Shown here one piece after another: positions 32,900-37,961 of a DNA stretch of 37,961 nt. This stretch comes from Thermosporothrix hazakensis (GTDB lineage Bacteria; Chloroflexota; Ktedonobacteria; Ktedonobacterales; Ktedonobacteraceae). Every line of letters begins with the position of its first letter. The stretch's first letter is position 1. Position numbers and translations under genes: made by a program. The notes under the pieces were generated by a model that worked only from the letters and a program-made list of their open reading frames with translations, ran no database searches and was not told the origin of the DNA. The stretch covers positions 1 through 37,961 of the forward strand of contig NZ_QKUF01000042.1 in assembly GCF_003253565.1 (NCBI RefSeq). The letters run 5' to 3'.

Positions 32900-33940
32900 A
32901 TGCGTCGTTTTTTGCCTGTGCTTTTTCTTCTCATAATAGCACCAGTCATAGCCGAATTGCTCTACGGTACGGTCTCGATCACACAAGCTAGCGCACTGCT
33001 CTTTGTACTCCCAATATATGGAGCGGGTGCGCTGCTTATTCGAGAGCTGGTTCGCCGCAGTGGACGCGGCTGGAGCAGTATCCTGCTTCTGGGAGTTGCT
33101 TACGGCACTGTCGAGGAAGGTCTTGTGCTGCAAAGCTTCTTCAATCCGACGCTCTATGGAGCCGCCCATTGGGGCGCTCGTATTTTCGGCATCAATGGGG
33201 TGTATGTCGAATTACAGCTCGTCTTACACGCGGTCTGGAGTGTGGCCATTCCGATTTTGCTCACTGAACTGATCTTCCCGTCTATCCGGCGTGGCACACC
33301 TTACCTGGGCCGCTTCGGCCTGTTCGTCACCGCTCTCTTCTATGTCATTGGCGTACTTGTGCTCATGTTTTCAACCCATGTCATGTTAGCGCCCGGATAT
33401 TGGGCTCCCCCGGTTCTGCTTGCTACCGCCGGGCTGGCTGTGCTCGTGCTCGTAGTCATCGCGCTCAGCATGCTGCCGAAGACATCCGTGTCCTCCGAGA
33501 ACCAAATAGCGGCCCCGCAGCCCTGGATACCATTTCTGGTCTCCGGGATTGGCAGCTTTGGCTATCTGGCGCTGCTGATTGTACTCTGGCGCGTCGAGCC
33601 AGCATTTGCGCAGTGGCCACTCGTGCTGGTCCCGATGCTGTGCGCGCTCTTCCTGGCGATCACGGTGGCCCGACTGGTACGCCACTGGTCGCAGGCTAGC
33701 AATTGGGGAGATCGTCATTTGCTGGCGCTGGCGAGCGGCGCCCTGCTTGCGCATACCCTGGTCGGATTTCTGGATATCCAGAATACGACAACGCGCCTGG
33801 GCCTCGTTGTACTGGGGCTGATCATGATGATCCTGTTGTCCCTGCTGGCGCTGCACATTCGTCACAAAGGCCGTTCTGCCGCGCTCGCCAGGAGTAAAGA
33901 CGATGAGAGCGGTCGAAGCGACTCAAGGAGACCCCTGTGA
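32900..33940 (+). CDS. Multi-spanning membrane protein of unknown function
   Basis: 346 residues. The ATG follows GAAAGGGATTTGTTGT. About nine membrane segments are visible, among them FLPVLFLLIIAPVIAELLYG, ASALLFVLPIYGAGALLI, LFVTALFYVIGVLVLMF, LLATAGLAVLVLVVIALSML and GLVVLGLIMMILLSLLALHI. The segment ILLLGVAYGTVEEGLVLQSF, with paired Glu in or near a membrane helix, recalls the EE motif of CPBP/CAAX-type membrane proteases, but the following Arg and the later His motifs were not found, so the link is weak. The hydrophilic tail (ARSKDDESGRSDSRRPL) overlaps the start of the IS630 transposase by 4 bp, so the IS may have replaced the original C-terminus. It follows the LuxR-type regulator. Confidence 0.7.
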   Translation: MRRFLPVLFLLIIAPVIAELLYGTVSITQASALLFVLPIYGAGALLIRELVRRSGRGWSSILLLGVAYGTVEEGLVLQSFFNPTLYGAAHWGARIFGINGVYVELQLVLHAVWSVAIPILLTELIFPSIRRGTPYLGRFGLFVTALFYVIGVLVLMFSTHVMLAPGYWAPPVLLATAGLAVLVLVVIALSMLPKTSVSSENQIAAPQPWIPFLVSGIGSFGYLALLIVLWRVEPAFAQWPLVLVPMLCALFLAITVARLVRHWSQASNWGDRHLLALASGALLAHTLVGFLDIQNTTTRLGLVVLGLIMMILLSLLALHIRHKGRSAALARSKDDESGRSDSRRPL

Positions 33941-34856
33941 AAAAGTATGTGGTGGAATTGACCGCAGCACAACGCGAGGAGTTGTTGCACATGATCTCGA
34001 CGGGAACCGCTGCGGCGCGGGAACTGACCCACGCCCGCCTTCTGCTCAAAGCCGATCAAGGCCCTCATGGACCAGCCTGGAGCGATGCACAGATCGGGGA
34101 AGCGCTGGAGATCAGCGTGGCCACGGTGGCCCGCGTGCGCAAACGCTGTGCCGAGCGAGGCGTGCAGGAGGCAATCTTGCCGGCGAAAGCCAGCGCGATG
34201 CGCACGCGTCGTCTGGATGGAAGCCAGGAGGCGTACTTGATTGCCCTGGCTTGCAGTGCGCCCCCAGACGGCTGTGTGCGCTGGACGTTGCGCTTGCTCG
34301 CCAACCAACTGATGGAGTTGGGCTATGTCGAGGCGATCAGTCACGAAACGGTGCGACAGGTCTTGTTGGCCAATGAACTCAAACCCTGGATCAAGAAACA
34401 ATGGTGCATTCCCACCGCACCCGATGCGGAGTTCATCTATCACATGGAAGATGTGTTGGAAGTCTACACTCGCCCGCATGACCCTGCTCGTCCCCTGGTG
34501 TGTATGACGAGATTAACACCCAACTGTTGGCCGATACCCGCGATCCCTTGCCTATGGAACCAGGCAAAACTTGGTGTGAAGATTATGAGTATGAGCGTCA
34601 TGGTGTGTGTAACGTGTTTTTGGCCTGCGAACCCTTGGTCGGCACGCGCGTGACCATGACGGCTCCGCAACGAACCAAAAAGGAATGGGCCGAGTTTGTC
34701 CGTCGGTTGGCTGAGGAGCACTATCCCACTGCCGACAAGATCGTCCTGGTGCTAGACAATCTCAATACGCACACACTTGCAGCTCTCTATGAGGTTTTTC
34801 CTGTGGCTCAGGCCCGTCGGCTGTGCCAACGCCAGCAGCAGGCAACCCGCGCCTAG
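33937..34856 (+). pseudogene. IS630-family transposase, frameshifted and 3'-truncated
   Basis: A GTG at 33937 has AAGGAGACCCCT before it. The first frame reads MKKYVVELTAAQREELLHMI, a helix-turn-helix (WSDAQIGEALEISVATVARV) and VRWTLRLLANQLMELGYVEA, up to RPLVCM. One base is missing after 34506: the expected VCMDEIN (first catalytic Asp) is read only after switching frame. The second frame continues DEINTQLLADTRDPL, KTWCEDYEYERHGVCNVFLA, then VLVLDNLNTH (second Asp), and ends abruptly at AQARRLCQRQQQATRA and TAG. The usual end with the HGSWLN--E motif and third catalytic residue is missing. It differs in subgroup from the element at 11.85-13.05 kb. Confidence 0.8.
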
Positions 34857-35162
34857 TCCACCATACATGCAGGGCAAGCTGGGGCCTCATGGGAGCTGAG
34901 ACACTTGGATGCTTGCCCTTCCTCTTTCTCCTTGTTTATTTCTGTCTTCCCTGCTCTTGTGCATCCTACCTGGTTCCGCTTCTCCGCCGTGCTTGCTGTG
35001 CACGCAGCACAAGAAACCGCACCATTTATAATATGGTCCCGGTTGGAAGGGAATTCCGGTGGCCCGCATTTTGCTCGCGCCCCGGTTTCTTCTTGACAAT
35101 CCGATTTAAATTGCACCGTAATCTATTATCCAGAAAAAAGAGTATGATGGAAAGGGAGAAAT
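34857..35162 (+). other. Non-coding stretch ahead of the monooxygenase pseudogene
   Basis: No gene seen. TTGACA at 35093-35098 is a good -35 box, but no -10 box at 16-18 nt matches well (TAATCT sits at 20 nt), so a promoter is only possible. GGAAAGGGAG at about 35150-35159 is the ribosome-binding site of the following pseudogene. Confidence 0.4.
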
Positions 35163-36065
35163 ATAAGTTTTAATGCATCTTCCTGGTCGGGTGGGCTGGG
35201 GTACCTGGGGGCAACATTTGCTCGGGTAGCTGAGCAGGCTGAACGTGCAGATTTTTATAGTCTCTGGACAATGGACCATGTTCTTTCGCCTCCTACCGAG
35301 GGCCGATAGAACAGGCCATCCTTGAAGGATGGAATGCTCTGTCCTTTGCTGCCGCACGCACCAATCGTATCAAGCTTGGTGTACTTGTGAGTGCTGTGAC
35401 ATTCCGTCATCCTAGTCTGTTGGTGAAGACAGCGACCATGCTGGATGTTCTTTCACAAGGCCGAACGTATTTCAGTGTTGGGGCTGCCTGGTTTGTAGAA
35501 GAAAACCCCCGCTTGTGGTCTCCCCTTTCCACCTTTGAAGGAGCGCTATGAGCGACTGGAGGAAACGCTGCAGACTGCTCTTCAGATGTGAGAGGGGAGG
35601 ATACGCCTTTTGAGGGGAAGTATTATCAACTGGAGCGGCTCTTGAACTCGCCCCAGGCACTGGAGGGGCCGCCTCCTCCTATTCTAATTGTGGGCGGAGG
35701 AGAGCGAAAGACACACTGCTATTGAGTGCACGTTCTGGTGATGCCTGCAATCTCTTTGCCAATGAGGGTAAAGATGTGCTGAGGTGCAAATTGAGAAGAT
35801 TGCGCGAGCATTGTGAAGCAATTGGACGCCCTTATGAGCAAGCAGGATTGAGAAGACTGCCTACTGTCTCCAGCTTTAAGTAACGAGCGACGGCCATAAC
35901 GGTATGCTTTCTCCTACCGCAGCTAGAGACTACTTCTCGGAACTAGCAGAGCTAGGAATAAGACATGCCATTTTCAGTCTGCCGGATGCGTATAATCCCG
36001 AAACTCTGGAACTGCTGGCAACTGAGGTGATCCCTGCGGTGCAATCAATTCCGGTAGTTGGGTAA
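35163..36065 (+). pseudogene. Luciferase-like monooxygenase (F420/FMN type), heavily decayed
   Basis: Behind a good ribosome-binding site the expected start is ATA (35163), apparently a mutated ATG: ISFNASSWSGGLGYLGATFA and RVAEQAERADFYSLWTMDHV follow in frame. After a stop near 35308 other frames give EGWNALSFAAARTNRIKLGV, LVKTATMLDVLSQGRTYFSV, GAAWF, FEGKYYQLERLLNSPQAL, PPPILIVGGGERKT, SGDACNLFANEGKDVL and a C-terminal ISHAIFSLPDAY-like segment (read here as RHAIFSLPDAYNPETLELLA). These in order are the conserved blocks of bacterial luciferase-like oxidoreductases. At least four frame changes or stops make it non-functional. Confidence 0.75.
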
Positions 36066-36081
36066 AAAGGATATCTTATTG

Positions 36082-36172
36082 ACAGGTATCAGTGCTGGTA
36101 TATACAGCGTATAGAGGGTGTGCTTGAGAAGCAACCTTTGCTAGTTGGTTGTGCTGCTATACTGATACCTGT
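36082..36172. repeat. 12-bp inverted repeat between two pseudogenes
   Basis: ACAGGTATCAGT (36082-36093) is exactly complementary to ACTGATACCTGT (36161-36172), with 67 nt between the arms. The right arm lies about 43 nt before the acetyltransferase start. The interior has a smaller GCAACC/GGTTGTGC pairing. It could be an operator pair or the ends of a short excised or decayed element. Confidence 0.5.
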
Positions 36173-36214
36173 AATATACTTCTGAAAGAAGAAGCGAAAA
36201 AGGAGAAGACAAGA

Positions 36215-36724
36215 ATGATTATTCGGTCGGAGATGATCTCATTATGCTGCTATTGGCGAGCTTTATGTACGCGTTTTTTGCAACCGTACCACGGAGGCTA
36301 TTATCGTCACGTTGCTGCGCCAGCATCGGGCATTTGATCCAGAACTCTTGCTTACTGCTGAAATTTGATGGCCAGGTGATCGGACATGCCCTGTTTTCTC
36401 CTTATCAAATGCCCTTGCTTGGTCCAGGTGGTTCCCACGGTCAAATTTGCACTGCGGCTGTTGATCCTGCATATCAAGGTCGAGGTGTTGAGGGTCAGCT
36501 TATTGCCGAGGGCTACAAGCTCTTGGCTGCGAAAGAGCATCTGGTAAGCATACTCCTCGGACATGCCAGCTATTACCCACGCTTTGGTTATCGACCAAAC
36601 GCTTTTGGTACTGCACAGGTTATGGTGTTGCTCAAGGAGCTTTCGAGCGAGATGCTTGATTACACATAGTCCGGTAAGCGAAGGTGTTCCTGCACTTCAA
36701 GCGTTATGGTGGCATGAAGAGGGG
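36215..36724 (+). pseudogene. GNAT-family N-acetyltransferase, frameshifted
   Basis: The ATG at 36215 follows AAGGAGAAGACAAGA. The start MIIRSE fits, but two frame shifts occur early. From about 36350 the frame is good: LLLKFDGQVIGHALFSPYQM, then ICTAAVDPAYQGRGVEGQLI, AEGYKLLAAKEHLVSILLGH and ASYYPRFGYRPNAFGTAQVM. VDPAYQGRGVEGQLI is the acetyl-CoA-binding motif A (normally Q-x-x-G-x-G), and the YYPRFGY motif is typical of YhbS-like GNATs. Near 36650 the frame shifts again to THSPVSEGVPALQALWWHEE. About 170-200 residues if repaired. The middle Gly of the loop is Val or Glu in places, a further sign of decay. Confidence 0.75.
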
Positions 36725-36915
36725 ACGGCAAGTGCGCAGACCCATTTGCGCTTGATTCTCAGTCGCTTTGGGGTCACAGTGCTTGAGCAACCGGAAGTCT
36801 CCATTGCCAAAAGTTGAGAGAAGTTTGACGAGCAGGGCAATTTGCAGGACGAGGAGACGCTGCACCAATTGTGTGCGTTTGTTGCTGCCCTGCTCCAGAG
36901 ACTAGATGAGCACGT
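36725..36915 (+). pseudogene. C-terminal remnant of an NAD(P)H-dependent FMN reductase
   Basis: Directly after the acetyltransferase-like WWHEEGT the same frame reads AQTHLRLILSRFGVTVLEQP, EVSIAKS, a TGA at 36815-36817, then EKFDEQGNLQDEETLHQLCA and FVAALLQRLDEH. An LR-vL---g--vl-qPEV segment followed by KFDE-GNL-DE-T is the usual C-terminal end of NADPH-dependent FMN reductases. The N-terminal flavin-binding part is absent. The join with the acetyltransferase looks like a deletion fusion. 36916-37090 holds nothing recognised. Confidence 0.5.
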
Positions 36916-37089
36916 TGTGGCTGGTGAAAGGCTTGTTAGCGTGTCAATGGAAGATCGCAACGAGAGCCTCTATGATCCAGAGAAGAGCTCTCTCTGCACA
37001 AGCAGTGTTTCTTCTCACTCGCTGTCTGAGGAGAGGAGTGGGAAGAAACACTGATGTTATCCCCAAGGGGTCTATTCCATAGACAAGAG

Positions 37090-37340
37090 GGCTTGGTATC
37101 GTTTGATGGTCCTTGTTCAGAGTGAGAGAGGGTGATTGTCCTTCTGAGCGAAAGAGAAAAGCGGCTGGTGTTTGCTCTGTCATCAGAGGAGAACTGAGGA
37201 CGGGTGCTTGCATTGCGTTAGAAACAGCGGGATACTGTGTCCCCGGCACGACGGTGAGGAGAGATCGAAGCACAAGACAAGCTGCAATGGGAGGGTCAGA
37301 GGGCTCCCCTTTTTCTTTTATTAAAGACTATCATCTTGAC
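37090..37340 (+). repeat. Dispersed ~250-bp repeat, copy 2 (copy 1 at 7876-8130)
   Basis: Same orientation as copy 1. Conserved words include GAGGGCTTGGT, GGTGCTTGCATTGCGTT and the 47-nt block at 37236-37282 (TGTGTCCCCGGCACG...CAAGACAAGC). It lies just behind pseudogene debris, and copy 1 lies just behind the ABC operon; both begin after a plus-strand gene end. No credible start codon with ribosome-binding site is seen. Confidence 0.7.
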
Positions 37341-37961
37341 AACTGGAGAACATGTTTCAAAGAAACATTGGCGTGTAATATTGTAGTAAAAGGAACTTCG
37401 ACTTCCGATAAGTTTGTATTGTTGTAACGGTTTCTTTTATGTTACTCGGGAACTTCTGCAAGTTCCCTGCCTTGTGGTAGTGAGTAGATAGGGGTGTTGT
37501 GGGTGGTGGGCGGTTGTATCTTTCGGGCTCTTTCCTGAGATGGTGCTCTTTAGTCACGCATGACGCGTGTTTTCGGGTGTCCATGTTGCTCACTTCGGCT
37601 GCTTGTTGCCTCCATTCCCTCACGTGCGCTGTTGTTCCTCCTCCAGTATGTTGACATGGTGCTGTGGTCGCGTCAGCACGCATAGGGAGCTGTGTGAAGT
37701 GGGGCCTGTGGTGTTGCCCCTGTGGGTGTGGCTGCGGTGGAAGCGACCTGGCTCTGTTGGGGGGAGGAGGGGAGCCCAGGCGGATGTGTGGCGAACGAGG
37801 AGCAGGCGCTCTGCCAGGTGGTTTTCCGGGTGTGGGTCTCTCTCATTGCGGCAGAGGAGGGAGAGGTCAGGAAGAGGAAGGGGGAAGCGGACGCAGCAGA
37901 GAAGCGGGGTGTATGTGCTGGAGAGGATGAGCGTGACGAGAGGGAGGCGGTGCCGGTGCGT
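37341..37961 (+). other. Gene-free end of the window, strongly strand-asymmetric
   Basis: From about 37440 the plus strand is very rich in G and T and later in G and A (GGGTGTTGTGGGTGGTGGGC near 37492; GTTGGGGGGAGGAGGGGAGC near 37757). The frames that run through it translate to low-complexity Gly/Arg-rich sequence without start sites, so they are not called as genes. No repeat or RNA gene is recognised. Confidence 0.4.

Noticed and set aside
32900..33940. CPBP/CAAX-type intramembrane protease
   Set aside because: Only a paired Glu is seen; the Arg and the two later His motifs of that family are not found.
35093..35129. Promoter for the monooxygenase pseudogene
   Set aside because: TTGACA is good, but no -10 box at normal spacing matches well.
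37757..37774. Possible G-quadruplex
   Set aside because: Only two long G runs are present; four runs of at least three are not found close together.
37664..37930. Gly/Cys-rich 88-codon open frame at the window end
   Set aside because: Low-complexity translation of strand-asymmetric DNA with no start site or known motif.
1..37961. tRNA or rRNA genes
   Set aside because: No T-loop/anticodon pattern or rRNA-like stretch was noticed on either strand by eye; a covariance-model scan would settle it.

Overview
The window looks like a chromosome segment from a Ktedonobacteria-type member of the Chloroflexota. This is inferred from protein families, not from a marker gene. The evidence is a MalT-type LuxR regulator with the N-terminal domain common in that group, an exported RHS-repeat protein, a NACHT-HEAT ATPase, MauE/MauD-like genes, IS630, ISL3 and IS200/IS605 relics, and frequent TTG/GTG starts. 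Gene-bearing stretches are of moderate to high GC. They are separated by AT-rich spacers (about 2.8-3.2, 10.9-11.7 and 13.2-13.8 kb). No tRNA, rRNA, replication origin or core housekeeping operon was seen. This is accessory DNA, and much of it is decaying.

Layout. 0-1.4 kb: the 3' end of an IS200/IS605 tnpB with its right-end hairpin, a ruined membrane-protein gene, and an intact TPR protein on the minus strand. 1.6-7.8 kb: a broken DUF2690-like secreted-protein gene and an ABC exporter (ATPase with one frameshift, an M1-like permease and a second permease). Fragments of a second copy of the same module lie upstream, broken up by ISL3 and IS630 relics. 7.9-9.7 kb: one copy of a ~250-bp dispersed repeat, a membrane-protein stump joined to an IS630 relic, and a DoxX-like gene with an elaborate nested hairpin behind it. 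10.1-10.3 kb: a decayed CRISPR array of two clear 37-nt repeats with no cas genes. 11.2-15.6 kb: a frameshifted small membrane gene, a dead IS630 element with both ends and the TA duplication visible, MauE/MauD-like remnants and transposase fragments. 15.7-16.3 kb: a lipoprotein. 16.3-17.7 kb: a non-coding stretch with a 24-bp perfect palindrome, an orphan CRISPR-like repeat and nested hairpins.

17.8-22.5 kb is the most interesting part. It holds a complete exported RHS-repeat protein with a short hydrophobic, AT-rich C-terminal tip, then a hairpin, then a small three-TM gene. Next comes an orphan RHS tip that shares 96 bp of the RHS core at about 95% identity but ends in a different hydrophobic domain. 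It too is followed by a hairpin and a related three-TM gene. This fits a polymorphic toxin-immunity locus with a displaced second toxin-immunity module, apparently of a membrane-acting type.

22.6-29.0 kb: a membrane protein fused to an IS3 transposase tail, a large NACHT-HEAT STAND ATPase, a gene-poor stretch, and two tandem paralogous small proteins of unknown family (shared EDFEW ending) behind a perfect 21-bp hairpin. 29.5-34.9 kb: a frameshifted MalT-like LuxR regulator, a multi-spanning membrane protein, and a frameshifted, 3'-truncated IS630 transposase. 35.1-37.0 kb: pseudogenes of a luciferase-like monooxygenase, a GNAT acetyltransferase and an FMN reductase tail. 37.1-37.3 kb: the second copy of the dispersed repeat. 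Several genes are broken by one or a few indels, some at homopolymers, so either recent decay or sequencing error should be considered.
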